DNA of 64,000 nucleotides. Origin: Sinohyriopsis cumingii. Taxonomy: Eukaryota > Mollusca > Bivalvia > Unionida > Unionidae. The stretch lies in the NCBI GenBank assembly GCA_028554795.2, contig CM068838.1, forward strand, positions 90,632,974-90,696,973, read 5' to 3'. The first letter of the stretch is position 1. Each line of letters starts with the position of its first letter. The position numbers and the translations under genes are program-made. Positions 1-21,515 of the stretch are shown one piece after another. Under the pieces are notes generated by a model. The model was given only the letters and a program-made list of their open reading frames with translations, was not told where the DNA came from and ran no database searches.

Positions 1-640
1 GCCAAGGCAGCAGCAGTGATGGCCAAACTTAACGTGAGAGTCTGGAAGAACCCCAACCTCACAGAGAAGACCAAACTTCGTGTCTAGTAAGCCTGCATAC
101 TCAGCTCACTTCTCTACAGCAGCGAAACATGGACCACCTATGCAAGACACGAGAGGAAACACAACAGCTTCCACCTGAGATGTCTGCGGCGCGTTCTGCA
201 CATCCAGTGGCAGGACAAAGTACCCAACACAGAGGTTGTAGAACGCGCCAACATGAACAGCATGTTCTTCATTCTCAGCGAGAGGCGCCTTCGCTGGCTT
301 GGCCATGTCAAGAGAATGGGCCCAGACCGCATTCCCAAGGACCTGTTATATGGGGAGTTAGCAGAAGGTGCACGACCAACTGGACGGCCACATCTGCGCT
401 ACAAAGATGTTTGCAAGAAGGATATGAAGGCGGCAAACATCAATGTCAACGACTGGGAGAGCTGTGCAAACAACCGTTCCAGCTAGCGTCTAGCTGTCAG
501 GCAGGGAGTTCAAAATGCAGAGGAAGAGAGGAGCATAAAACAAGCTGAAAAGAGAGCTGGAAAGAAGGATAAACAAAAGATTACTTTGAAGCAACGCCAT
601 CGTCTCCCGTAGACGGACGGATGTAAAGAGAGATAAGGAT
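1..640 (+). mobile_element. LINE (non-LTR retrotransposon) 3' fragment: C-terminal end of the reverse-transcriptase ORF plus 3' tail
   Basis: Frame 1 reads continuously from base 1 to about 610 as the region after the palm domain of an endonuclease/reverse-transcriptase LINE. Recognisable family motifs are TKLRV (residues 25-29), ACILSSLLYSSETWT, FHLRCLRRVL, RRLRWLGHVKRMG, LLYGELAEGARPTGRP and RYKDVCKKDMK. Host-like breaks are few: an in-frame TAG TAA pair at 85-90 and a TAG at 484-486, with no frameshift seen. That suggests a fairly young copy. The element continues leftward out of the window. The 3' tail at 597-623 has the same CCATCGTCTC...GAC...ACGGAT stem-loop as the LINE at 31-32.6 kb. 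The LINE clade is not assigned. Confidence 0.85.
597..623 (+). other. LINE 3'-terminal stem-loop
   Basis: CCATCGTCTCCCGTAGACGG can fold as GTCTC / GAC with a short loop. The same tail recurs at 32611-32637 as CCATCGTCTCTCGAGACTAA, where the stem GTCTC-TC-GAGAC is perfect. It is probably the 3' end recognised by the LINE's own reverse transcriptase; that role is inference. Confidence 0.4.
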
Positions 641-814
641 TATATTCATCCTGTATTGATGATGACTTATGCGCATCATATCTGTTAATCATGAAACAAT
701 ATTTAAACTCATATATGGGTCAACGTTTCACCTAACTGTGGTTCTAAAAACAATCATGGCTATATAAAAAGACTATGTGTCAGTGTAATACGTATTTATG
801 CTTTCTTAGAGATA

Positions 815-1640
815 AATAAATAGTTAGTTCCCAACAAAACGTAGCTTTTCTTTAGCACAAACACAAAGTTTCGTACATTAATAAACTCTATATGAAACTG
901 TGTTATTGTCATACAAATATGTTAGATCAATGTTTCAAATAATCTAATAAATTCAACTACTATTATGGTGAACCCCCACACTACAGCCATTTTCGAAGGA
1001 GTTACTGAGTATATGCTCTTAAAGTAAGTAACAGAAAAGAGTGTAAGACAGCAAGCTCTGTAAAATTTAACAAATCATGTATTTCCCTAATATTCAAAGT
1101 GAAAATGAGGAAAGAGAACTTAAGGTATTGCGAATTGATTTTAATAAAAAACAACAAGAATTCCAAACAGAAGACCTAATAACTTAAGTCCTAAATACAA
1201 TTCAGTAAAGGTACTGACGAAATCCAAACAACGAAGGCAATGATGTCTGTTGTAGCTTATATAGTGTTAATGTGCCAATAGACCTTTATTGAATCAGAGA
1301 AATATAATTCCAGGTTTAAATGCTGCATAAATTCCACTGAATGTCTTTGTCAGAGCAAGTTTGTACTTCCAGAGAAAATATTCACTTGAATTCTACAATT
1401 TGAATTAAAAAGATTCCAGCCCAAAATATTAAACAAATAATAGACACACATACATCTTAATTCTGCTGGTACTTAAAGCACAAATGACCAAGTTTGCACA
1501 GTTACAAGATTATTTGGTCCTCTACGTAATCTCCTGTCACAATTAGCTGTTTCTATAGAAAAATAAAACCTGACCTGATGGAAATAAATCTTCTAGAATG
1601 ATTCCGATGTGCACAAAACAATAACCTCGATTATGTATAA
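815..1640 (+). repeat. Dispersed repeat R1, copy 1 (unclassified, AT-rich)
   Basis: Several blocks recur elsewhere in the window in the same orientation. 815-930 resembles 22225-22340 (shared TCTATATGAAA and TTATTG blocks). 1021-1150 resembles both halves of the tandem pair at 44.1-44.9 kb (GTAACAGAAAAGAGTG, GGTATTGCGAATTGA). 1290-1600 resembles 11470-11780 (AATATAATTCYAGGTTT, AGATTCCAGCCCAAA, CTTAAAGCAC, GTCACAATTAGC). No coding potential, terminal repeats or tail were seen, so the class is unknown. Confidence 0.6.
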
Positions 1641-2204
1641 CTGACATAGAAGATTACAAATGTGTGACCAAAAAAAAAACATTCCGCCTTAAAGGATGGA
1701 TAATTAATAATAGTTTTGATTTGAAAACCATACAGAGATTAATTTATTAATGCATTAGTTGTTTACAATGAATACATTTAAAAAGTCAAATTGGCTCAAG
1801 CAGAAATGAATTCAGTTTTGGACAAGCTTAGTCCGACATATAATATATCATTATAACATAATGTAATCTAAACAGTAAAATTTAACTAAGACAACATTAT
1901 ATATTCATGACTCAGGCAGCATATGGGGATTTAAAGTGACACAAGCAAAGAATGTAGTTATAAAGTTATTCAAAGCAGGATTATATGGCCACACATTTTA
2001 GGGCAAACCCACCAAATTCAATGTCATGTTGTAGTTTTCTTTCGGTGTCGGTGGCATCAATATTTTTAATTCTGTTATCAAACGTAATACTATACGTAAT
2101 TATATGTAATTACGATTAATTCGACCATTTTAAGTATTTTATTGATGAATTATAGCTAAATTTATTTCATTCAATATTTCAAGAAGTTTGCTGAAAAATT
2201 ATGT
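1641..2204. other. AT-rich spacer, nothing recognised
   Basis: No ORF, exon signal or repeat that I can support. A short A-run lies near 1670. Confidence 0.5.
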
Positions 2205-2885
2205 GAGTGGTGTAAATACTGTCACTGCTCCTCCTGCCCAATTCATCATCGCAGACCCAATATATTTTCTACATAACCATATGCGTCTAGGATGCATCAT
2301 GAAGTTTCATTTGCGAGGATTATATTGCCATGGTAAGATTATCCGCGTTACCCTATCCAAAAGCATGCATCAACGTTTTATTGCTCTATGACAACTTCTA
2401 ATAGATATATCACAATTGGAAGTCATCTTGATATTAAAATGGTACCTTTTCTCCTATGGTGGTGACTCATACATGGACTCGCGTACAGTCTCTTTTCGAA
2501 AACCACATTGAGGCGAATTTTGTGAAGGTAGTACCTATGATACAATTTTAAGAGGAAGAAATGACATCTTAGTATGCTTGAGTGAAATGTCACCCATGTA
2601 ATTTCGCATTAGTGTTGAGACATGTTCAGACAATAACCCCGCTATGAGTCTATGTGGTTCTGGCTTCTTTTGCGGCGGCGCTGCAACCTATTTTTGTTCA
2701 TCTTCCTATATATCCCATAGACAACAGTGCTGGCTTAAAGGCTGGATAATTTAAGGCCAGCTATAATCAGATCAGTTGAGTTACAGCAATAAGTGTGCTT
2801 TGTAGCTATCGTTGGGATTCAGCACAAGACTTTCAAACTACTGGTGGTCTTGCATTCAACAACAACAATGACTTTATTATTGTGT
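2205..2885. repeat. Dispersed repeat R2, copy 1 (unclassified, about 0.68 kb)
   Basis: It aligns by eye, in the same orientation, with 23435-24120. Anchors in order: TCATCATCGCAGACCCA with TCATGATCGCTGACCCA; TGCATCAA; the TCTC...GAAAACCACA block with TCTC...GAAACCCACA; TGGTTCTGGCTTCTTT...GGCGGCGCT; CATCTTCC...ATCCCATAG; and GGGATTCAGCACAAGACTTTCAAA with CGGATTCACCACAAGGCTTTCAAA. The copies are strongly diverged. The GC-rich GGCGGCGCT block is unusual for this region. Class and coding strand are unknown. A 67-codon open frame at 2188-2391 is probably incidental. Confidence 0.6.
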
Positions 2886-3832
2886 ATACCTGTTTAATTT
2901 CCATTGGAGTTAAAGTAACTGTTATTTTGTGTCGATTTCTATTCGTTTCAAAGGGATAAAGGCCTTAAAACTAACCTTGCATCTGTTTTAGCACATCATG
3001 TATCATTAGGGACGCGGTTCTCAACGTCAAAACCAGCGTCAACCAATTGTAATAATCTGTATTGGTCGAGGTTAAAAAGTATGTGGTTTAAAATATATTC
3101 AAAATTTCCACTAATGCAACCTATGAATACCAAACTACGGGCGCAATATTATTTGTAGCAAATGTGAGTTTACACAGGGATGGAACGAGGGCGTGTTGAA
3201 CACTATAATCGATGAAATCGAACCATATACGACGAAATACAGCCTAACATGCACAAGGCATGAACCAATGATTATAAATCAATAAGTCTAAAGATCCGAC
3301 TTAATAGGCCGTGGATGGGATAAAACTCGTGAACATATCAAAGGAAGTCTCGCTGTATATATATACAAAACTGTATTTGGGACCTTTCTAAACAAGTACG
3401 AATCAAAAACGAAACAGAGCCAATGGAACACAAATCTTCTGTCTAGCGATGTACCTTCATCAGCTGTATTTTCATAACTGGAAAATAAAGATACGTATTT
3501 TACGTTTACCGCTGCGTTTTTAGCACAATTTTAAATACCGTTGCTCATTCGCTATCGACCTTGCTCGATGTGGACTCTATGATCACATTATAATTTCGTG
3601 AATCCAACTGCCAATATTTCCTCCTGACTTTTACCTTATGGGAACTGCATGTTTTCATCTGAGAGAAATGCAAGAGTGGGCGCCAACCATTTGTACCATA
3701 CATGGCTCTTGTGTAATGAAGGATTCAAACATTCTCCGTTGCACATCCTATATTTGGTCTTTCATTCTCTATTTGATGTGTTTGTTATATTTTTATCTCC
3801 TGTGACACGTGCGTGACAAAATCCTCAGCATT
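2886..3832. other. Spacer with no recognised gene
   Basis: AT-rich, no exon-like ORF with splice signals. It forms the left flank of the minisatellite. Confidence 0.5.
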
Positions 3833-6800
3833 TGACAACAACAATCTCATCGACATTAGTCATGAGCAGTCTAATTGACATTAGCCAACAACAGTCTAAT
3901 CTACATTAGCCAATAAAAGTTTAATTGACATTAGCCAACAACAGACTAATTAACATTAGCCTACAACAGTCTAATTGACCTTATTACACAACATTCTAAT
4001 TAACATTACCCATCAACAGTCTAATCGACATTAGCCAACAACAGCCTAATTGACGTCAGCTAACAACAGTATAACTGACGTTAGCCTGCAACGGTCTAAT
4101 TGACGTTAGCCAACAACAGTCTAATTGACATTAGCCTATAACGGTCTCATTAACATTAGCCTACAACAGTCTAATCGACATTAGCCAACATCAGTCTAAT
4201 TGACATTAGCCAACAGCAATCTAATTGACATCACCCAACAACAGTCTAATCGACATTAGACAACAACAGTCTAATTGACGTTAGCCAGCAACAGACTAAT
4301 GTACATTAGCCAACAACAGTGTAATCGACATTAGCCAACAACAGTCCAACTAACCTTAGCCAACAACAGTCTAATCGACATTAGACAACAACAGTCTAAT
4401 TGACGTTAGCCAGCAACAGACTAATTTACATTAGCTAACAACAGTCTAATTGACATTTGCCAACAACAGCCTAATTGACGTTAGCCAACAACAGTCCAAC
4501 TAACATTAGCCAACAAAAGCCTAATCGACATTAGACAACAACAGTCTAATTGACATTAGCCTACAACGGTCTAACTAACATTAGACAACAACATTCTGAT
4601 AAACATTACCCATCAACAGTCTAATCGACATTAGCCAACAACAGCCTAATTGACGTCAGCCAACAACAGCATAATTGACGTTAGCCTGCAACGGTCAAAT
4701 TGACGTTAGCTAACAACAGTTTAATTGTCATTAGCCTACAACGGTCTAATTAACATTAGCTTACAGCGGTCTAATGGATATTAGCCAACACCAGTCTAAT
4801 TGACGAAAGCCAACAACAGCGTAATCAATATTACCCAACAACAGTCTAATGGACATTAGCCAACAACAGTTTAATCGACATTAGCCAACAACAGTCTAAT
4901 CGATATTAGCCAACAACAGACTAATTGACATTAGGCAATAACAGTTTAATTGACATTAGCCAACAACAGTGTAATCGACATTAGCCAACAACAGTCTAAT
5001 CGATATTAGCCAACAGCAGTCTAATCGACATTAGCCAAGAACAGTTTAAATAACATTAGCGAACAACAATCTAATTGGTGTTAGCCAACAAGAGACTAAT
5101 TTACATTAGCCAACAACAGTCTCATTGACATTAGCCAACAACATTCTAATTGATATTACCCAACAATAGTCTAATCGACGTTAGCCAACATCAGTCTAAT
5201 TGACGTTAACCAACAACAGTCTAACTGACATTAGCATACAACGGTCTAATTAACATTATCCTACAAAAGTTTAACTGACATTACCCAACAACAGTCTAAT
5301 CGACATTAGCCTACAACGGTCTAATTAACATTATCCTACAACAGTCTAATTGACATTAGCTTGCAGCAGTCTAATCGACATTAGCCTACAACAGTCTAAT
5401 TCACGTTAGCCTACAACAGTCCAATTTACATTACCAAAAAACTGTCTAATTGACGTTAGACAACAACAGTCTAATTGACATTAGCCTACAACGGTCTAAT
5501 TAACATTAGCATTCAACACTCTAATTGACATTAGCCTACAACAGTCTAATTGACATTAACATACAACAGTCCAATTGACATTACCAAACAACTGTCGAAT
5601 TGACGTTAGCCAACAACAGCGTAATCAATATTAGCCAACAACAGTCTAATGGACATAAGCCAACAACAGTTTAATTGACATTAGCCACGAACAGTGTGAT
5701 CGACATTATCCAACAACAGTATAATCGATATTAGCCAACAACAGACTAATTGACATTAGGTAACAACAGTTTAATTGACATTAGCTAACAACAGTCTAAT
5801 CGACATTAGCCAACAACAGTCTAACGGATATTAGCAAACAACAGTCTAATCGACAATAGCCAAGAACAGTTTAAATAATATTAGCGAACAACAATCTAAT
5901 TGGTGTTAGCCAACAAGAGATTAATTTACATTAGCCAACAACAATCTAATTGACATTAGCCAGCAATAGTTTATATGATCTTCGCCAACAGCAGTCTAAT
6001 TGACGTTAACCAAGAACAGACGAATTCACATTAGCCAACAACAGTCTAATTGACATTATCCAACAACATTCTAATTGACATTACCCAACAACAGTCTAAT
6101 CGACATTACCCAATATCAGTCTAATTGACGTTAGCCAACAACAGTCTAATTGACGTTAGCCAACAACAGTCTAATTGACATTAGCCTACAACGGTCTAAT
6201 TAACATTAGCCAACAACAGTCTAATTGACGTTACCCAACAACAGTCTAATCGAGATTAGCCTACAACGGTCTGATTAACGTTATCCTACAACAGTCTGAT
6301 TGACATTAGCCTACAGCAGTCTAATCGACATTAGTCAAAATCAGTCTAATTGACGTTAGGCAACAACAGTCTAATTGACATTAGCCTACCACGGTCTAAT
6401 TAATATTAGCCTACAACAGTCTAATTGACATTACTCAACAACAGTCTAATCGACGTTAGCCACTAACATTCTAATTGACATTAGCCAACAACAGTCTAGT
6501 TAATATTATCATACAACAGTCTAATTGACATTAACCTACAACAGTCTAATTGACATTAGCCTACAATAGTCAAATTGACGTTAGCCAACAATAGTGTAAT
6601 TGACATTAGCCAACAACTGTCTAAATGAAGTTAACCTACAGCATTCTAACTGAAATTACCCAACAAGTCTAATCGTCATTAGCCAACATCAGTCTAATTG
6701 AAGTTAGCCAACAACAGTCTAATTGACGTTAGACAACAACGGTCTAATTAACATTAGCCTACACCAGTCTAATTAACATTATCCTACAACAGTCTAATTT

Positions 6801-7073
6801 ACATTAGCCTACAACAGTCTAATTGACATTACCCAACAAGTCTAATCGTCATTAGCCAACATCAGTCTAATTGATGTTAGCAAACAACATTCTAATTGAT
6901 GTTAGCCAACAACAGTCTAATTGACGTTAGCCAAGAACATTATAATTGTCATTAGCCTACAACAGTCTAATTGACATTAGGCTACAACAGTCTAATTGAT
7001 ATCAGCCAACAACAAACTAATCGACATCAGCCAACAACAGTCTAATTGACATTAGCCATCAACAGTCTCTCAA
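3833..7073. repeat. 25-bp minisatellite A, about 130 tandem copies
   Basis: The unit is close to CAACAACAGTCTAATTGACA followed by TTAGC (25 bp), repeated for 3.24 kb with point variants and few indels. Each unit contains a small inverted repeat, CTAAT-TGAC-ATTAG. Variant classes recur in blocks: AATTGAC, AATCGAC and AATTAAC; TTAGCCA and TTAGCCT; ACAACAGT and ACAACGGT. Superimposed higher-order periods are visible at 125, 600 and 800-825 bp. Two units near 6661 and 6834 are 23 bp long. Because 25 is not a multiple of 3, it cannot encode a repeated peptide. Confidence 0.97.
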
Positions 7074-9328
7074 TTCATGGTTATTTTAAATCTATTTAAA
7101 AATGACAATATTAATTAATTAAGTGTCAAAGGAAGCTATAACATTTACCTTGAAAACTTTCATTTCAAAATGTCAATGATCAGAATGAAAAACAAGCATT
7201 ACCTTGGTTAGCTTTTTACTTTACAAATAAGTAATGCAAATGGGACAAATAAATTGGAGAAAAAAACACAAGTTTCTATATACAACTTCACATATTTTTC
7301 TTTAACATCATAATATTTTTATCAATCCAGATATTTTTTTAAAGTAAACTGAACATAACATTCATTACATTGTTGGTGCATAGATAACAAAAAATTTGAT
7401 TATTAAATCAACGTTCAGTTTATCTGAAGAAAAAAAAACAATTATATTTAACATTCGATGCATTTTATAGCTCCTAATTTTGTCACTCAGTAAGCCGACG
7501 ATGATTCTTCCTAGGTGCTTCTACTCATGCTGGTGATGTCCGACATGACTCATCCGATGCTAATAGCAGGGTAAAACTTGAAAAACAAAAGGATCCTAAA
7601 CTAACTGTCAACCATTGGATGATCAAATGAAATGCAGATAGATTTCGATTGCAGTTATCATGGTTTTAGTATGGCTATTGTTTATATGTTTGTGAAGGCA
7701 ACGTATGCTTTTGTAGTAAATAAATAGAGAAGTCGGTTATTTACGATAATTCTAAATAGCAGGAGACGATAATGCAACGACTTAATTACCTCACTCCAAC
7801 ATACAATTGCATCACACATACACCTACCAGGATTAAACCATTACAAATGTGCAAATATTTATACCAATGTTCCACCCAATTATCCTGATTTTATCGGGTA
7901 AGAAATGTCTTGTATCGTTCGATATTAAGGTGAAAGAAAATGTTTGCAACGGCCTAGGTAAACAATTTGTTATACAACTTATTAAATTCATTACATATTC
8001 TACATCTGTCAATTTAATAGAAGACAATATCATCGCAGTATGCTAATATATACGGTTATATGCTATATATAGGGCTAAGTGAAGTAAAAATGTATCATAA
8101 TAAATTTTTGCAAAGTTAATATTAGGACCTTTCAAGCGTAAATACAGAGAATTAAGTTGTTGAGTTTATGAGGACGTAAACAATACCACTAGAGTTTCCG
8201 ATTCCTGCAGAACTTTGAATTCTGTATCCCTGTGTTCTTCTTTGAAAGTTTAGATATAATTCTTGCAAAATCGTTTGACAGTGACAATTATGGCCACAAA
8301 TTGGAAACTTTTTGTTACCAGTATGATATCATTACCCATGAATGAGATGCGCAATCAGTTACATGACACATACAGAAATATAATTGCTTTCGTTTACGAC
8401 CCATCGTTAGAGGTAAAAATATTCTTCATTTACTATATAGAGCATTACAAAATGAGTAGAAAGAACTATGCTAGGTATGTATTTCATCTCAGCATTAGAA
8501 AAATGTCGATAACTATACAAAGTCTTTCACGCATGATTTGTTTCCAGGGTATTCAATTGGAATAAGAGTATACAGACATCACCACGTACTCATTATATGA
8601 ATAATAGAAGTTTACTAGTGTACATTAATGTTGAAATTATATATACTAAAACACGACTTTGTTGTTCTACAGACGTTATTATTCATAAGATTTCAAAATT
8701 GAATTTCCTCCAAGCTAGAGCAAAGGTAGAGTACTTATTTATAACAACGTATATGATTACAAGATTGTATCATACAAAACATACCTTGCTATGTCATATT
8801 GTTTTAAAGAGGTAATAACTAATCTATAAGTGCAATAAGACATCCACTGACCTGTTTTGAATGACGTAATATATTAATCTACGAACCAGGCTCATCTTAA
8901 TAGAGAATAATTCATGAAACCAATGAGTCTGCAAGTACATGTTTCAGAATTGATAACATTCTATCGCCTAGATGTAATCCAATGTAATATAATGTATGAG
9001 CTAGTAACCTGTCGAATGAATATAATGCTAAACAAGCCATTTCCGTAATCTTATCCGATTGTTGCAATTTCAATTCTGCTAATAAATCTAAAACTTACAG
9101 CACATACAGTGGCAATAGAAATCAAACAACTTGTACAGTTGCTTTTTAAGTTTTAAGTTTCAGGATTTGTTAAAACTCATATAGAAAACATCAACTCTTT
9201 TATGTGTTTCTGCAATTACCTGCGTGTCATATGAAAGTTAAGTGAAGAAACAAATGGTTAGAACAGGGTGCGGGTCTATACTTTTCTTTAAAAGATGTAA
9301 GTAATACCTTTTGTCTCAATTATATGAT
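7074..9328. other. AT-rich region between minisatellite A and the lectin 3' end
   Basis: No gene recognised. 7040-7230 shows weak similarity to 28995-29175. The longest open frame (8263-8565, 100 codons) has no recognisable domain and is treated as chance. No clear minus-strand polyadenylation signal for the lectin gene was found immediately left of its stop codon. Confidence 0.45.
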
Positions 9329-18877
<9,549 letters not shown>

Positions 18878-19045
18878 GGCAGTCCATAATAGTGAAATTA
18901 AGGCAATATATTTGTATTTGTACAGTATTCCAAATACAGGTTTGTGCTCGGATCGACGCTTGTAATGAACAGTTAAATATGTACTACTCGAGAGGGAGAT
19001 GAGAAACGTCGATTTCAATCAATAAATGGGATGGCGTGCTGAGAC

Positions 19046-21440
19046 GGTTGCGACATTGTACCTAATGCAATCGCTTGAATATTTGAACATATTTTGATAT
19101 AGCCAACCATATAGATTTGCAAATGACTGATTCTAAAGGTCTTGAAGAAGCTACAATTTACACCTGAATGCTCAGATCCATATTTATTAATTTAATTCTT
19201 GGCATTTTTTCAGCATCGCTTTTCGTGCATGAAACTTAGATGTGAGAAGTTTCTACTGAAGTTTAAAATTTATCATTAACCAATATTTACATATAACCGT
19301 CGATCTAGTGCAGGCGACTAAATAGTATTGTAACAATTTTGTGTGCTGAAACTACTCATAGGCACACCAAGTAAAATAGATATTTAAAACATCTCCAGTC
19401 ACAGATATAAATATGATTCCTATTGCCATAACCAAAATTATATACAAAATAGTCGTCAGCACCTAGTACATAAATTTCTAAAATAATAGAATCGATTTAA
19501 CAAAAGGCATAAAACGAACGTTAGTAAATGTATAATAGTCTCGTTTGGTTTTGGAAATTATTTTTTTTTTTTGTTTTACTTTTCTCTCGCACTCTCATAA
19601 GCATTTAATTTCCATGGGTACATCGGAAAAATGTAATAGTTTCATTTTGACAATTACTGAGTTGCCTAACTATTCTAATAATCGCATGATCAGTTGAAAT
19701 TATCCTGGCTATCATTTAGATGATTCTTTAGAAAATATTCTGCCCAAACAAGTCTGTATATTGAGTTCCTTGCTGACACAAAATGTGCTTTAGAGTGTGT
19801 CGTAAGTCGACAAACATAACTATGCTTTTACAATATGTTATGTGCTAACAAACATATCAGCCCTTCCGTGACAAGCATAGTTTAAGATAAGTACTAGAAG
19901 CATCCTCAAATGACACAATCGGATTCGAAATTTGTAATGTATATCAACTTACTTCAGACTTCCTATAATATATGTTACGAAATGACCTCAGACTTGCCTT
20001 AATGAATGAAACGAATTGACTCCAGACTTGTTTTAATCCATGTCATGTACTGACTCCAAACGTGTTGTATATATGCTATTAGCAATAATGAAGAACTGAC
20101 TCGAGCCTTTTATTACAATAAGTTCGTACGAATAACGCAGAACTGACACCAGACGTTTTGTAATGCATACTGTTAGGAACAATGAAGTACAGAGATTTAT
20201 ATCATGTTTGTCCACTTCAACCGAAAGTGCGCAAGTATGACGAAAAATCTTGGCACGTCATGGCCACGCACCCACCACCTCAAACCAATAATATAAACAA
20301 TATAAATCCATGCATTTATTGTTAACTTTCCTGACATGTATTGGCTGCATTTGCAGGTAATAAAGTTCATTGCGTTTTACAGTTTCATGCCGTGCTCTTG
20401 AGGCATTGTAAAGGATGGAATATACCGGGCATAAACTAATTCTTAAAATGCTTATACTTGTATCTAATCTTTTATTGCGTCACACTTATATTACGAGCAA
20501 AATATATATATGAAGGACATATTTGTATTTTCTAAATAGGAATATCGTATAGGCGCAAGAGGGAAAACTTCCAGCTGTTTACTGTGTGTGTATGAATGTT
20601 CAACTTATCAAATTATAATTTAAAATAAAATAATGAAATAAGGCTTTAATGAACATAAATTTTGCCAAGTTTACCGTGCGCTGATTACATCATAAGCTTT
20701 TGGATCATTATATCTTGCGAACCAGGATAAAACAATTCATTTTAAAGACAGTCAATTTTGCCACTGCCAGGATAAAAAGACCGTGCTTACGTCTGGTTAT
20801 GTGATCTCATATTTTATAATCCAAGTGTAGCATTGATGCCGTTATCTCCAAAAAGATCTATGTGCACATTCATTGAAATAAGCAGTTTCATCCTTACTAT
20901 GACTACATCTCGTTTACATGGCTATGAGAAAGGAAAAGATTGTATTGCAACACAGTTAAAGTTGATTTTTCCTTTTCACCGACATTATATGGCGACTTCA
21001 TGTTTATTTCCTTTTGTTCTACAAGTGCCATGTGATGGAGCCATAATGCTAATTTACAGTTTTGTCCATTATGTCAAACTCATCCGAAGTGTGTTGGGGT
21101 TTTTCTTTTTTCCTTTTCCCTATTAAGACATTCTCTCGAATGTTCATTTTTATCTCCAAATACATTGTTAAAGTTGTGTTCCATCAACAATTGGTTCCTC
21201 TCATCTGAAGTTTTATAGGTGTGTCCTTTACGTTGCATTATGAAATAGGTTTATGTCTTGATATAATTGTAAAGGTATCAATCACTTCTTATCGATCAGG
21301 ACCATGATCCGGATATATTATATTTGTTTCGTATTAATAATGGTGAAACCTAATGATAAAGTCACACAGGTCCCAATATCTGATCTTGTGAAAAGTTAGG
21401 TCCTTATGAGAAAAAGGAGACCCTCTGATGAATCGGATAT
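19046..21440. repeat. Duplicated block D, copy 1 (about 2.4 kb), directly upstream of the lectin gene
   Basis: It aligns along its length, same orientation, with 60083-62812. Anchors: AGCCAACCATATAGATTTGC, GTTTAAAATTTATC..TATTTACATATA, TCTCTCGC..CTCTCAT..GCATTTAAT, GCTGACACAA..ATGTG, GTATATATGCTATTAGCAAT, CACCCACCACCTCAAAC, TGTGTTGGGGTTTTTCTTTT and CACACAGGTCCCA..GGTCCTTATGAGAAA. It includes a decayed tandem series of about 35 bp (GAACTGACTCCAGACTTGTT-like) at 19930-20180. Open frames inside (e.g. 20833-21126) are not conserved in the other copy and are taken as chance. It could be a segmental duplication or an unclassified transposon. Confidence 0.8.
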
Positions 21441-21471
21441 TCAAGAGTTGTCAATGAGCTATAAAGTTCTC

Positions 21472-21474
<3 letters not shown>

Positions 21475-21513
<39 letters not shown>
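21475..21513. repeat. (TG)n microsatellite
   Basis: About 39 bp of TG dinucleotides, 35 bp beyond the end of block D. Confidence 0.95.

Positions 21514-21515
<2 letters not shown>

Noticed and set aside
129-548. 139-codon frame at the left end
   Set aside because: It is an out-of-frame shadow of the LINE reading frame 1, which carries the recognisable motifs.
3833-7073. CRISPR array
   Set aside because: Units are directly abutting 25-bp repeats with no unique spacers, in a eukaryotic setting; it is a minisatellite.
8263-8565. 100-codon frame left of the lectin gene
   Set aside because: No domain, no splice or start context, AT-rich composition.
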